From Zychaea mexicana (lineage: Eukaryota > Mucoromycota > Mucoromycetes > Mucorales > Lichtheimiaceae): a stretch of 64,000 nucleotides of DNA. Under the pieces are notes generated by a model. It made no database searches. It was not told the origin of the DNA and was given only the letters and a program-made list of their open reading frames with translations. Location of the stretch: assembly GCF_025766255.1 (NCBI RefSeq), contig NW_026516672.1, positions 558,001 through 622,000 on the forward strand, written 5' to 3'. The position numbers and the translations under genes are program-made. How positions within the stretch are numbered: the first letter of the stretch is position 1; every line of letters begins with the position of its first letter. Shown here one piece after another: positions 1-12,598 of the stretch.

Positions 1-2028
1 AAGGGTAAATTTTGTAGATTGCATTGCACTGACTACACTGTTGTATCTTCGGACCCATATGTTGTGGGTGCTGCTGATTGCGTCGAAGTTGAGACCCGTT
101 GACAATATCAAAAACCAAATGATTTTCCTCCTTTTAATCAAGAAAGGATGCATAAGGTAAAGTTTATAATTCTGAATATTGTAAGCTACTTTCAAGAAAC
201 TACATATGTGATTGCATCAAGAGCAGGGCGCTCCATCGATTCATATAAAACATCTGCAGTGCCTTCCGTAGCATTGATTACATTGAACGGTTCTTCAGCC
301 AACTGCCTACTTCTTACTGGTGACATGGACCGATAAAATTCAGGGTTGACGATCTAATACAATGATAGTAAAGAGCTCATCACATTGCCTGCAAAACTAA
401 GAGTATGATACAAGTTAGGAAGTTGTTGGGGATGATGTTCAACGTATGATAGCGTACCTTGCGCTGATAGGAAAAGAATGTTGGGAATCAATAATGAAAC
501 GGCTGATTAGCATGCCAGCAAACTCGTCGCTCAAATGAATCTTTGTGAATGTTTCTTTGTGAATGTAACTTATAAAACTACGTGTTGCATTACCGGGAGA
601 ATTGGCCACATAATCAAAGTTGCATGTGTTAATTCTGAAACATCAATATGTATGATAAAGAATCACGATTTGAGAAAAGGTACTCCTTGGCAACAACTGG
701 ATCATTGACAGCCGCGGTCCATCTTGCCGGTTTAAGGCCCTTTTAAAACTTGTATGATACATGCACATAAAATTAGCATGAACCAAACATGAGACCGCTC
801 TCGGTTTTAGTTGTCGGTGGGCAAGCTATCATAATTGTTCTCTTAAACTCTTCAGCTGACGGATCAAGATTTACGGCATAGAGCGATTTGATTGCGCTGG
901 CATATGGAACACGTTATAGCTGCTTTGGCGGTGGAATAAATGACTCATCGGTCTCGAGTTGATATAAAAGTAAAAGAGCTGCAGCTAAGTGATGGTCGTT
1001 GTCCTTCTTTTTTTCCTGGCGCTAAATTAAATCGTGTATGTCTCATATAGCTTGTTTATATGTATAAAGCCTGCCCCGTTTTTTGACTGTGTGGTAGAAA
1101 CAGTCAAAAGAAGGCGTCAGATTTTTATGCTTTTGAGATAATCTTTTGGGTGCCTGTAATGCAGCGCTCATGTCGTGTTGTGTTCCTATGTCGTTGCTAG
1201 CTACATAAATGGGTTAATGCTCTATCTTCTAACCTTACATACTTTATACTTCAGACTATAAGTGATACACCCTAATATTGTACTTATCACCAATACTGTG
1301 CATGTAATACGAAAAGGCTCGCTTCTAACTTCGCATAAAAAACTCAAGTTCCTGGAGACTGGCACTGAGCATAAAGGAAACGCGGAGCAAAATAGTCACA
1401 TGTATCCGCGCTTCTTTCTCTCCCTGGCACCACTCTTCTCGGACAGAGTTTCCTTCATTACCAAACGTAATGAGTTGAATTTGAGTACACTGAGAAATTT
1501 ATTCGAAAGAAAATTTCTTTTGTTTCAGAAGGTCTTTGAACTTTGACGATCCAGACCAATCATGCGTGCTATCTCAGTTATCAGCTCCTTTAACAGGACA
1601 CTCCCACTATTTTCCTGTAATTTAGTTTCTAATGAGAGTGATAGCCTTTCATGTATTCTTCAAGTTGTTGATTTAGGTAAAGCAAGCGATAAAGAGGACT
1701 TCTCATATGATAGCGGAACGCTTTAGTATGTAACCAATTGCAGGACACTACAACATCAGTCATACAACTAATCCCAAAAACGGGGAGCTTTACATAATAC
1801 TGTATGTCTCATCAGTTGCAACTAATGACCATGGATTTAAACGAATAGCAAAAGACTTACTCACAAGTTTCAGTGCCGCTGCCACCTTTGATTCGCTATA
1901 TACAGTTTTCCAGTTACATAGGTGTACAAAACTTAAGTTAGTTAAATAACATAAAGGGAAGAACGCGCATAGGGGTATTGCTATTCATCATCACAATCAT
2001 CTATCTACACTTCCGTTTTCCTATAATA
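1..2028. other. gene-poor 5' flank
   Basis: AT-rich sequence with only short open frames, several lacking an ATG and none with a recognisable motif. I see no gene, RNA gene or transposon here. The last 150 bases are the probable promoter of the thaumatin-like gene, with a TATA-like GCTATATAC near 1891. Confidence 0.6.
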
Positions 2029-2721
2029 ATGTTGAGCATTATCAAGACTATCTATCTCCTTGCTATCGCTAGCGCTAGCTTGGCTACTCCCACTGGTTCC
2101 TTCTCATCTTCTTCCAATTCGACTTCTTCATCAGGTGCTGTCACTGTTACACTCTAGAACAGCTGCAGCAATGACTTGCACATTTACAAGCTGAATAACG
2201 GAGAAGGTGGCGACAAGGGATTTCGCGATCTCTCCACTAATTCATCGTATGACTACAAGCTTGATCCTAACTGGGCTGGTCGTTTCTGGTGCTGCCGTGA
2301 TGGTGAAGCCAACTGTGATCAATATGGCTCGGCTGTGTTTCTTGCCGAATTTTTGTTCAAAAGCTACGAAGACAGTGAGTTTTACGATATCTCGTTCGTC
2401 GACGGTTTCACTATTCCCAAGAGCATCGAACCCGATGGCAAAGACGGCGATGGTTACAACTGTGGTGCTCCTACCTGTTCGTCTCTTCCATCGTGTCCCA
2501 AGGAACTCCAAATTATGAGTGATGCTTGCCAGAGTGCCTGTGCTGCATTTGGCACGGACGAATACTGCTGCACTGGCAACTACAACGATCCCAAGAAGTG
2601 CAAAGGCAGTGAATATGCCGACAAGTTCAAGGCTGGTTGCCCCGATGCTTACAGCTATGCCTACGATGATGCCAAGAATACCTATGGTTGCAAGGCCCAC
2701 AAATACACGGTTACTTTCTGA
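2029..2721 (+). pseudogene. thaumatin-like protein, interrupted by one in-frame stop
   Basis: The frame opens with ATG at 2029, encodes a hydrophobic signal-peptide-like start (MLSIIKTIYLLAIASASLA) and a Ser-rich linker, then meets TAG at 2155-2157. It continues open in the same frame to TGA at 2719-2721. The downstream part has the family hallmarks: many cysteines, a WCC cluster, the CGAPTCSS motif and the diagnostic CPDAYSYAYDD near the end. Thaumatin-like proteins are secreted, disulfide-rich, and often bind or hydrolyse beta-glucans. The whole frame is 231 codons, about normal for the family. The stop interrupts the first conserved strand (VTVTL*NSCSN), so a CTC-GAG to CTC-TAG change would explain it. 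No intron of usual length removes it. It may be a real null allele, a very young pseudogene, or a base-call error. Identity is secure; functional state is not. Confidence 0.8.
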
Positions 2722-2969
2722 CCTTAAGGATTCATACGTAGTTCTGTTTGACCTCGAAGTTACCATATACCCTTAAATCTGTAGAGGTCTTAAGAAATTA
2801 AGCTTGAAAATGCAGCTGGTCTGCTTGTTCAACATTTTATATATTATATATATATGTGACGTGTGCACAACAGTAGGTTTATAAAAAAGAACATGATGAA
2901 CTTCCATTTATTTAAAAAAGTATGATGTAGCTGTAATGATTATATTTACATGAGTGTGTTGAAAGATGT

Positions 2970-4386
<1,417 letters not shown>

Positions 4387-4758
4387 GATTATATAAGTAA
4401 CGAAGAGAAGCTCTTTATTCGGCGGACGATGGATGGATGACCCCTTATATACCACTTTTACTCCGCGCGCCTTTCGTCGATTATTAATCAAGGTAGCGTC
4501 CCTTTGATTAATAATCAGATCAAAAACGCTGTCATGCCAAGGTAAATTTTGTTGCAAGACTTTGTTTAGAGTACTGCAATGGCGTTATTGGGTGTTTCAA
4601 GGAATATAGTTGCAAAAAAAACCTGAGGCTTTTATTATTATTATTATTATTAATACTAAATACTGACAAAACTCATTATTTATATACATTATAAATGGTA
4701 CCGCAAAATTATTTGTAGAGAAAAAATGGGTAGAAAAAGCATCACCTAAGCTTGGTTT
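4387..4758. other. intergenic: oxidoreductase promoter and HAM1-like gene 3' end, with (ATT)n
   Basis: The stretch separates the start of the minus-strand oxidoreductase from the stop of the next minus-strand gene. It holds the TATA box at 4445-4452 and an (ATT)n microsatellite at about 4631-4652. No gene is visible. Confidence 0.6.
4445..4452 (-). promoter_or_regulatory. TATA box of the flavin oxidoreductase gene
   Basis: Read on the minus strand the sequence is TATATAAG, about 60 bases upstream of the oxidoreductase ATG. This spacing suits a fungal core promoter. No experimental support. Confidence 0.55.
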
Positions 4759-7700
4759 TTAAGCTCTACCCGTCGTGTTGGATGCCATCATGCCAGGCTG
4801 ATATTGCTGGGTGGTGGTGTCCTGGTTACCAGCAGTTACGTAGTCCTGCATGTTCTTGTTGCCAAAAAAGCCGCTGCCGCTGTTCATCGTTCCTTGCGTC
4901 GTTGTTGGTGCATTTGGAGCACCACCCGTGGCTCCGCCGACAATATTGACGGGAATCATCTTGCCTTCTTGCTGCATATAGGTTTGACCGTCTGATCCGA
5001 CAATGACAGGGACTGTACTAACATTGCCACCGGTTGTAGTAGGGACGTTGTTGCTGCTAGTGGCTGTCTGTTGACCTCCTTGTTGCTGCTGAAGATCATT
5101 GCCTGACGACTCCCTTTCTTGTTGAAGTTGTTGTACTTGCTTCTTCTTTTCCTTCTCCAACTTTTTCTTTCGATGCTTTTCTCGTTGATTCTGAACACCT
5201 GAAACCATCTGTGATTTGAGCGAGCGGTTCATGATGGTCAAGAGCGCAACAAACAGACCGGGGCGCTTCATTTCCTGCTGTGCCATAGGCATCCGTCCAG
5301 TTGCTGCAGTAGTAGCGGCTGTGTGCTGACCAGGAACTGGTGCGGTAGCCTTTGTGATGCCTTGCTGCTGCGGTTGGTAGTTGGATGCAAGGGTTTGCAT
5401 AGATGAGTTCTTCATCATCGATTCTTGGTACTGTCGGGTCATTTTGCTAGTAAGTTTGCCGTCGGCTTGTTCGACTGTTTCGATGATCTTGGCCTCAATA
5501 GCCTTTGCAATTTGGCGTCTGAGAATCGCGACCATCAATGGCTTGACTGTCTTGTAGAGAATACTAGAAGAGAAACAGCAAAAAGGTAGATACTTTTTAA
5601 AAAAAAGTCGAGTTCCATTCATTCTCACTAGCTGAAAACTTACTCGTGACGGCTGCCATTGATTTTGACCTTGATCTGATCAATGTAGCATTTGCATTGA
5701 GCGACACGGAAAGTGTGGACCGGGTCGTTAGAATCACTGATGATTTTGGCAGTTGCCGAGAGACCCTTTCTGCCACCGACCTAGAAAAGTAGCCAAACAT
5801 ATATTTTTTTTTCAAAAACAATAAGCATGAATTGTTAATAAGACAGTCTCGCTAGACAATATACTTACGACAACAGTAGCAACACCACGGTCCGAAAGCT
5901 TAGGGAAGCCAACCTTGCGCTTAAAGTACCATATAACCTACACCCCATTTTGAACGGTTAGTGTACTTTGTAATACGCCAGTTATATGACTTTTAGACAT
6001 CGAGAAACTTACATCCTTGACGGTCGTTCGGATGTCTGACATTTTGATATACAAGGACTGTTGATTGGCGTTTGTCACATTAGTGTGGGGACTGAATCTA
6101 ACATAGTTGTCCATCTATTAAAAGTGAAAGTGGCAAAGTTATTGAGTTTAGTAAGTTGAACCATGCGGTGATTTATATGGTAAGCGTAGTGCGATACTGT
6201 ACATTCATCTCGACATTTCCAGGCAACAAAGTATCGCCAGGCAAAACGATATTCTCGAGAGCCAAGTCAATCTGCTTGTCAGAGTATTCGATCCTTGGGA
6301 TTGGCAAAAACTTGACAAACTCCAAAGCGACAGGAAGCAAGGTCAAGCGCATGTCTGTCAAAAGCTGAGGCTTGAAGGCAGTGTTACCGTTTCTAGTTGC
6401 AACACAGGAGCGATTAGTATAAAAAGGCTTTTCTTTACAGCGTATGATGGAAAACAAACAATATATCAACTTACTCATCGAGCCACAAGTCGTTATGGAT
6501 CTGCTTGAAGCGCATCTCCAATTCACGGGCCATTGGATCGTCCTCAAGAGAGCTCATATAGGCCTTAGCTTCGTTGATTAAAAAGTCTGTATGGTCGCGG
6601 TGGCGATCGCGTGTCAACTCACGCATACGGTTGATGAGATACTTGCCATCCTCGGTCGACTGGTCATTGTTGACATAATTAGGCTCTTGCAACAAGCGTC
6701 GAAGATATTGAGTCGACTGATCATAACACTGGCGCAAGTCGGGGTCGCTCTTGACGTCCTTGATGAGGATGTCAACACCATGGATCAATGGATCCAATGA
6801 CCGTCCTTGTGCCCAGTCCTCGATGATAGCCTTGATTTCATCTTGGGCAGCCGACAAGTTGTGGTCCGCGCCGTACTCTTGGGCTGTCTGAGACATCATG
6901 CCTGCAGATGACTGAGCGACGCCGCCAACACGATGGCCCCAGGTCTCAAAAAGATTGAAGATGGTACCAATGGAGTCCTGATAGTCGGGGTTGGATTGCA
7001 CTTCAGCAAGTACCGTCTTGAGACGATCGACAATCTCGTTCACTTTTTCGGGCGGGAACTTGTCGCGAGCATATTGCTTAGCACTTTGCTGCTGTTGCTG
7101 GAGCTTGTTACGGGTTTGGCTCACTTGATCGTTCATTTGGCTCTTCCACTCTTGCTTGTGGGATTGGAGCTTTTCCCGAACGTCATCTTGTGTCATGGTG
7201 GAGTCCTGTTGCTCCACCGCATCATCATAGACATCGTCTGTAGCATTGTTTGTGCCAGATGTGCCCTGCTTGGACTGAGCATTGCGCATCTTGTTGATAT
7301 GTGCACCGGCCTCGTCAACAATTTCGTTTGGATCCCGATTGGACTGGTCTTGGACCTTGGCATTCCAGTCTTCGGTCTTCTCGTTCAGCTGTTGTGCTTT
7401 CTGATTCATCTTTTGCGTGCCTTCTTGTAGTTTTTGCGTAGTATCTTGCAGTTGACCGCTAAGCTTGTTTGTGGCATCACCAAAAACTTCTTGGGCGATG
7501 GAAATGAGTTCTGTCAACTGGTCGCGGAAATGGCCGTTAGTCACAATAAGCTTGCCGATCTTGATAAATGCGTTGCCGCCTAATAATGCGCATAAATGTC
7601 AAAAGAATAACACAAACACACACACTGTTATCTTATGGCTGATAAAACAAACTGTATGGAGAATCTACCTTTTTTGGCTTCCTCTTTACTAGAGAACTGC

Positions 7701-8433
7701 TGTTGCCCTGTCTTGTTCGTCTGGAAGCGTTCTGAGGCAATAGAAATCAACAAGTACTTAGCATAAACAGTTGTATGGAAGCGATAAGAACACCACTAAT
7801 GATTGTGGGAGATTCTTACCCCGTTGCGCGTCGGAAGGCCGCAAATTCAGATTGTGCAAGTGATAGTAGAGCGATTGGAACAGCTGATCACGGTTTTTGA
7901 CGTGGAGCGCCGTCTGCAGCGTCTGGATAAGTGCGCGGAAGTCTGCCAACAGCTTTTGGCCGTCGGGCGACATCATGTGCTGACGTTCGTTGATGGCACG
8001 AATGTCCAAAAGACGATCGAGCACTTGGGACAGCTGGTTGTTGTTTGGCATCTTGCCTTGACGCAGCGCCTCGTACAACTCAAAAAACTCGATGGTTTCT
8101 GGCTTAGCCTGCATCTCTATTGATCATACAACATGTTATTTCTAAGAGTTTGCGCTTATATAGAAAAGGTCTATAATGAGGCCTACGTTGTTCTTGCTGT
8201 CGCTGCTGCGATTGTTTGATCTGTTGTCCGGGAGTTAGTGACTCTTGCTGCTGTTGCTGCTGCATTGGCTGTTGCTGCTGCATTGGCTGTTGCTGTTGCA
8301 TTGGCTGCTGCTGCTGCATTGGCTGCGTTTGTGGTTGAAACTGTTGAGCTTGCGGTTGAGCTGGTTGTTGCTGAGTATTGTACGCCTGAGCGGTTTGCAC
8401 TGCAGGCTGCTGATTAGACATTACTTGTGCCAT
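4759..8433 (-). CDS. HAM1-like fungal protein (HAM1 N- and C-terminal domains)
   Basis: Nine minus-strand exons (8187-8433, 7820-8116, 7669-7731, 6475-7579, 6203-6392, 6013-6114, 5869-5937, 5644-5780, 4759-5563) join in frame to 1004 residues. The N-terminus is a Gln-rich tract with four (M/P)QQQQ repeats of 15 bases. Next comes a helical region (ETIEFFELYEALRQGKMP, SLYYHLHNLN), a coiled-coil stretch about 250-450, and LEMRFKQIHNDLWLDE leading into a beta-rich part with VRFSPHTNVTNANQQS and VVGGRKGLSATAKIISDS. The C-terminal 200 residues are charged (KKLEKEKKKQ) and then low-complexity. This layout matches the large fungal family with HAM1_N/HAM1_C (formerly DUF5923) domains, thought to resemble lipid-binding BPI-type folds; the name comes from Neurospora hyphal fusion work. 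The exact role is unknown. No break is seen. Confidence 0.75.
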
Positions 8434-8687
8434 AGTCGTAAAGATTGTTTACTAAAAACAAGAACGGGAACAACAAGTAATTATTGCAAGGGTTATGGAA
8501 ATTCATGCAAGCCTCTTTATTTAAATTAGTGTAAATCGTGGGTGCGTTTTACCAATAAAGAAGGGTTTCCGAATATCGGGGAAACAACGTAATGATGATA
8601 CAATGTACAAATTTGTGCTCTGTGTAGGCTGGCAGGTACGGGGGTATGACGTTTTACAGAGAGAAAGAAACCAAGAGAAAGGATCCA

Positions 8688-10052
8688 CTACGCGAGTGTC
8701 CTTACGTACATATCACACAAATGGTCAATGTCCTTCGTATATCCTGTCAACAAGTCCACCACGCGCAAGCCGCCTACTCTCTGTAGACCGGGCGTTAAAG
8801 GGAAAAACTCGAGCTGCGTCTCTGTCGACTGGTTGGCTGAAACCTCGCCTAAATTGCGTGTGCTCAACCCACTCAACAAGACCGATCCCATCTTTGTCTT
8901 GACCGCTGACAGCACCAGTTTCATGTTCTGCGACGAATGATTCCGGACGCGGATGCCCAGCTGGAACGGTGTCTCCAAAACAACGTCGGCAGCCTGGCCC
9001 TTTTGCAACCAGAACGGCTGCACTTCGACGTCATCCAGCAGAGGTGCTTTACGCGTCAACTGGGATGTCTGCAATCTTCCGAGGTCCCCCATCGCCGATC
9101 GCCACACTATATCCAATTTGCCCAGTGCGTTGGTCGTACGAGCAATCCTGTCATTCTGCGGATCCTTGGGCGTCAGCATATACAAATATTGACGTACATC
9201 TTGCGGATGGATGAAGTTGGTGCCAAACACGAGTTCACTGGCTGCATTAGTACTGTCACCAATGTTGCTGTCATTGTTACTGCTGGCGACAACAATCGTG
9301 TTCAAGTCTTGGAAGTCAAAGTGCTCCGACGGCTCGAATTTCATGCGTTCGAGAAACATGGGTCCCGCTGAAACATTCTGTAGCTGCGCTTCGAGAAACA
9401 CGCGCCCATCAATCATGTTGTTCACTTTGGTTTTGACTGCAAGCGGATTCGACACTTGGAACTTGTAGAATTTGCGAAAATGACGCCGTCGTCCGTCATC
9501 GGTCATGTATTGTACCGTGCATACCAGGATATGCACTCCAAGTTCCTTTATTTCATGCGACACTGTCACTGCCAATGTGGTGTCGAGTTGCTCATAGTTT
9601 GTGTCGCTCAAGTTGAACCGCTGTGATGATGTTTGTAACTCAACCTTGACGTTGACCTGGTGTGCAGCAACGCCGTTCGGATGCTGTTGCTGCCCTTCAT
9701 TGTTGATGTTGACAAGTGTGCTGAATGTCTCGCCAAGATATATATTGCCAAATGACGAAGGGAGTTGAAGTAGCTGGCTTAGGCCAAAGTCGCGGATTTG
9801 GATGTCGTTGGGGAGTTCAATGGGGTGTGATGCGGTGAGATCTGAAATGTTGAGCGATTCTAAACCTTCAACAAGTGGTGGGTATGATGACCCTTCGTAG
9901 TAGACTGGAGCGCTGGTCGCCATGAGCGGACGCGATAGACGCATCACCTTGAGCGACAAGAGGTGAGGGGTTTGTCCGTCATCTTGGCTGTTGCTGTTGG
10001 GTGATAAGGGAGTCTGGCGCGGTGAAGAGAGTGGCGAGGCTTGCGCAGACAT
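8688..10052 (-). CDS. TRAPPC13: trafficking protein particle complex subunit 13 homologue
   Basis: A single-exon frame of 454 residues starting MSAQASPLSSP. Early hallmarks are HLLSLKVMRLSRP and IYLGETFSTLVNINNE, typical of the DUF974/TRAPPC13 family. Further conserved blocks are ELGVHILVCTVQY, HFRKFYKFQVSNPLAVKTK and FLEAQLQNVS, followed by GKLDIVWRSAMGDLGRLQTS near 330. TRAPPC13 is a subunit of metazoan/fungal TRAPP III, a Rab1/Ypt1 exchange complex acting in early secretion and autophagy. The predicted fold is mostly beta sandwich. Length fits the family (about 400-460). The promoter lies in the divergent region before the acyl-CoA-binding gene. Confidence 0.92.
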   Translation of the reverse strand: MSAQASPLSSPRQTPLSPNSNSQDDGQTPHLLSLKVMRLSRPLMATSAPVYYEGSSYPPLVEGLESLNISDLTASHPIELPNDIQIRDFGLSQLLQLPSSFGNIYLGETFSTLVNINNEGQQQHPNGVAAHQVNVKVELQTSSQRFNLSDTNYEQLDTTLAVTVSHEIKELGVHILVCTVQYMTDDGRRRHFRKFYKFQVSNPLAVKTKVNNMIDGRVFLEAQLQNVSAGPMFLERMKFEPSEHFDFQDLNTIVVASSNNDSNIGDSTNAASELVFGTNFIHPQDVRQYLYMLTPKDPQNDRIARTTNALGKLDIVWRSAMGDLGRLQTSQLTRKAPLLDDVEVQPFWLQKGQAADVVLETPFQLGIRVRNHSSQNMKLVLSAVKTKMGSVLLSGLSTRNLGEVSANQSTETQLEFFPLTPGLQRVGGLRVVDLLTGYTKDIDHLCDMYVRTLA

Positions 10053-10502
10053 GTGTTATATGTGAGGGAGGTGTTTTGCGTGGATACACTGACTGACTCG
10101 TGTTGTCACTGCCTCAACTTCGGAATTCTTTTTTTCGTTTTTTAAAGTTGCTGGTGCTTCTGGGTGTGGTGGTGACACGAAAGCAAAGCAATTCTCCAAC
10201 CCCTGACTGCTTGGTCGGTTGGTGTTACGCGCGTGGGGATGGGCGGAATACACACCACGCACAAGGAAAAAGAGAGCTTGCTTTTCACGCATATCATACA
10301 CACACAGCGGTGTGCTCTCTTTTACAAACCCTCCTTTTCCATATGTGGTTCCCCACAAATTCAGAGCAGCCTGTCGTGAGAGCCACTTCAAAAATCGTAC
10401 ACACACGCACACACACACAAAGTTATTCTCTCTTTCTTCTTGCTCCCTTTTCTTTCTTTTTATTCTTTTTTCTTCCTTCGCCTCCACCTCCTCCACCTCC
10501 TC
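10053..10502. promoter_or_regulatory. divergent promoter between TRAPPC13 and the ACBD4/5-like gene
   Basis: 450 bases separate two divergent ATGs. The region holds an (AC)n microsatellite at about 10399-10421 and a long pyrimidine tract (10424-10500) just before the plus-strand ATG, common in fungal promoters and 5' leaders. Open frames here come from the skewed composition and are not taken as genes. Confidence 0.55.
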
Positions 10503-12516
10503 ATGACCATCCCTCTTCATTACTCTGAGAAATATGTCAATCAGCGTTACAACAAAGCACTCCAGATCGTGCAGTACTTGCCTGCTTCCTCAAGTTTTCA
10601 GCCGACAAGAGAAGAAAAATTGGAGGTACGGAGACAATCGCTTCCAGTGTTGGTTATTGTGCAATGAAGAACTCATTATTCCCTTTGTTGTCGTGCCCGT
10701 CGTCTACCGTATCTATGCACACGTTCTGTTTTATATTATCTTAGCTCTATGCATATTACAAACAGGTTTCGCATGGCGACGTAAATACTCCACGGCCTGG
10801 CTTATTCGATATGGTCGGCAGAGCAAAGTGGTACGCATAAGTGACGACAGTGTAGTTGAAAAGAACCGAACAAGTATTCAGTGGTGACAACGACGATTGA
10901 GCACTTGAGCTTATTGAGAATGAGAATAGGGATGCATGGAAGAAACTAGAGGGGATGGATCGTCTGGAAGCTCGGTATCTCTATACAGAGACGTTGCTAC
11001 GATCGGCTACTGAGGTTTGTCGCTCGTATTTCGTCAGCCATTAAAAGGTGTGTCACTATTAGACGATTTCTAAGCTATTCTTTTGGTTTAGGCATACAAG
11101 AGAAATGCTGGCAGAGCTACAGCGGAGCAAATTATACAAGCATTCGCGTTGATGCAACCTTCGGGTGACCGCGACAGCGAAGAAGGCGATGAGATCACCG
11201 ATGATACCACGCACGATGAAGATGAGGATGGTAACAGCAGCTACAAAGATATGTACGAATATTGCATAGTTCCATAAGCCTAACACACCACGCATGACGG
11301 CGAGGAAATAGATACGAGCAGTATTGCGTCAGCTGAAGCAGAGGAACAGGCTTATCTCTGGGAAGTTCAGGCCAATGCAGCAGCACCACGGCGACGATTG
11401 GTGACACCCCGACAACAACAGCAACGACGATCCTGGTATGACAGAGCACCGTCAGCAGCCTCTTCCATGGTCACTGCACCGACAGGCCAGTCTCGGACGA
11501 CCTCACCCTCCAATGATCGACTACTACCCCACATGATTCCACAGCATGAACGTGCTACTCGACAACAACAACAACAACAACAACAACAACAGCAGCAGCA
11601 GCAACGCCGTAGCTACGATGAAGACAACTTGGATCCTTGGGCACAGCATCCAGCGAATGCACTCAGTAATAATAATGACAACAACAACAGCAGCGACGAA
11701 GAAGATGATGATGATCGAATTAATAGCAGTAATGCCAGAATGCGAGCCATGTCACCTCGACAGTATCAACAACAGCAACAGCAACAGCAACAGCAACAAC
11801 GGTTGTTTAACCAACATCGAATTCCTGTACAGCCATCACCTGTTTATAGTACCTCTTCGTCCGTCACCGCCACACCCCGTCAGCCTTCGTCACTACAAAA
11901 TGTGTATAATAGTAATCCTAATAATTCCTCCAGTAACAGGGCAACTCCTGACGCCCAGTATATGTCCGTCGTCGCATTGGGCCCGGCAACCAAACGAGCG
12001 CTGGAATCGCTCCAGACAGAAGTGATCGCATTGAATAGTCGAATCGACGAACTCCGGCGCGAGCTAGTTATTCGGGATCAACGCGATGCAGCCGCTGCTA
12101 CTGCTGCAGGTGCAAAAAAACAGCGACCGATGAGTGGATCCACGTTATCGGGTAAAAGCAGCATACATCAACGGCGATCCACCACCAGTGAAAGTAGTGG
12201 CAGCAGCAGTAGTAATGGCGATGATGATATATCAGATAGTTGGAAATGGGTCATCAAGGTGAGTTGCACTAGACTACGCTATCCCCAGTACAAGTCAATC
12301 AAGCTTTTCATTGAGACTAACATAGTCCTAATAATAACAATCGTTACAACGTAATAGGCTGCTGCAAAACACGCCGCGGTCAATTTGATCACAGTGTTTG
12401 TTTTACTCCTGATTTTGTACAGACGAGGAAGCCCTGTGGCGTATGTAATTACTGGTCAATTTTCGAAATTCTGGGACGGCGTGAAAAATCGCGCTCTATT
12501 TCAGACCGTAGTGTAA
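10503..12516 (+). CDS. acyl-CoA-binding domain protein, tail-anchored (ACBD4/5-like)
   Basis: Six exons, 10503-10625, 10745-10830, 10930-11014, 11092-11230, 11312-12258 and 12358-12516, join in frame to 512 residues. Residues 5-95 form an acyl-CoA-binding domain with [42 protein letters not shown] and [10 protein letters not shown]. These include the Tyr/Lys residues that bind CoA. A long Gln/Asn/Ser-rich middle follows, with two poly-Gln tracts, then a short coiled coil ([19 protein letters not shown]). The C-terminus has a hydrophobic helix ([19 protein letters not shown]). Acyl-CoA-binding domain plus coiled coil plus tail anchor is the layout of ACBD4/5, which sits on peroxisomes and tethers them to the ER in animals; peroxisomal placement here is inference. 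The 81-nt intron 11231-11311 is needed to remove in-frame TAA codons and carries a CCTAAC branch site. Confidence 0.85.
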
Positions 12517-12598
12517 TAAGTGTGTGTGTCATCTGTACATGCAATTTTTTAAAGAAAAAAAAAAGTAATATAAAAAAGCAGATATGATTATGTGTTTT

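Noticed and set aside
1262..1546. 94-codon plus frame
   Set aside because: Begins with GTG, not ATG; no motif, no neighbours.
6933..7430. 165-codon Leu-rich plus frame
   Set aside because: Antisense of the Gln/Glu/Asp-rich exon of the HAM1-like gene.
10056..10520. 154-codon minus frame upstream of TRAPPC13
   Set aside because: Lies in the divergent promoter, opposite a pyrimidine tract and an (AC)n repeat; Lys/Glu-rich and VCVCVC residues come from those repeats.
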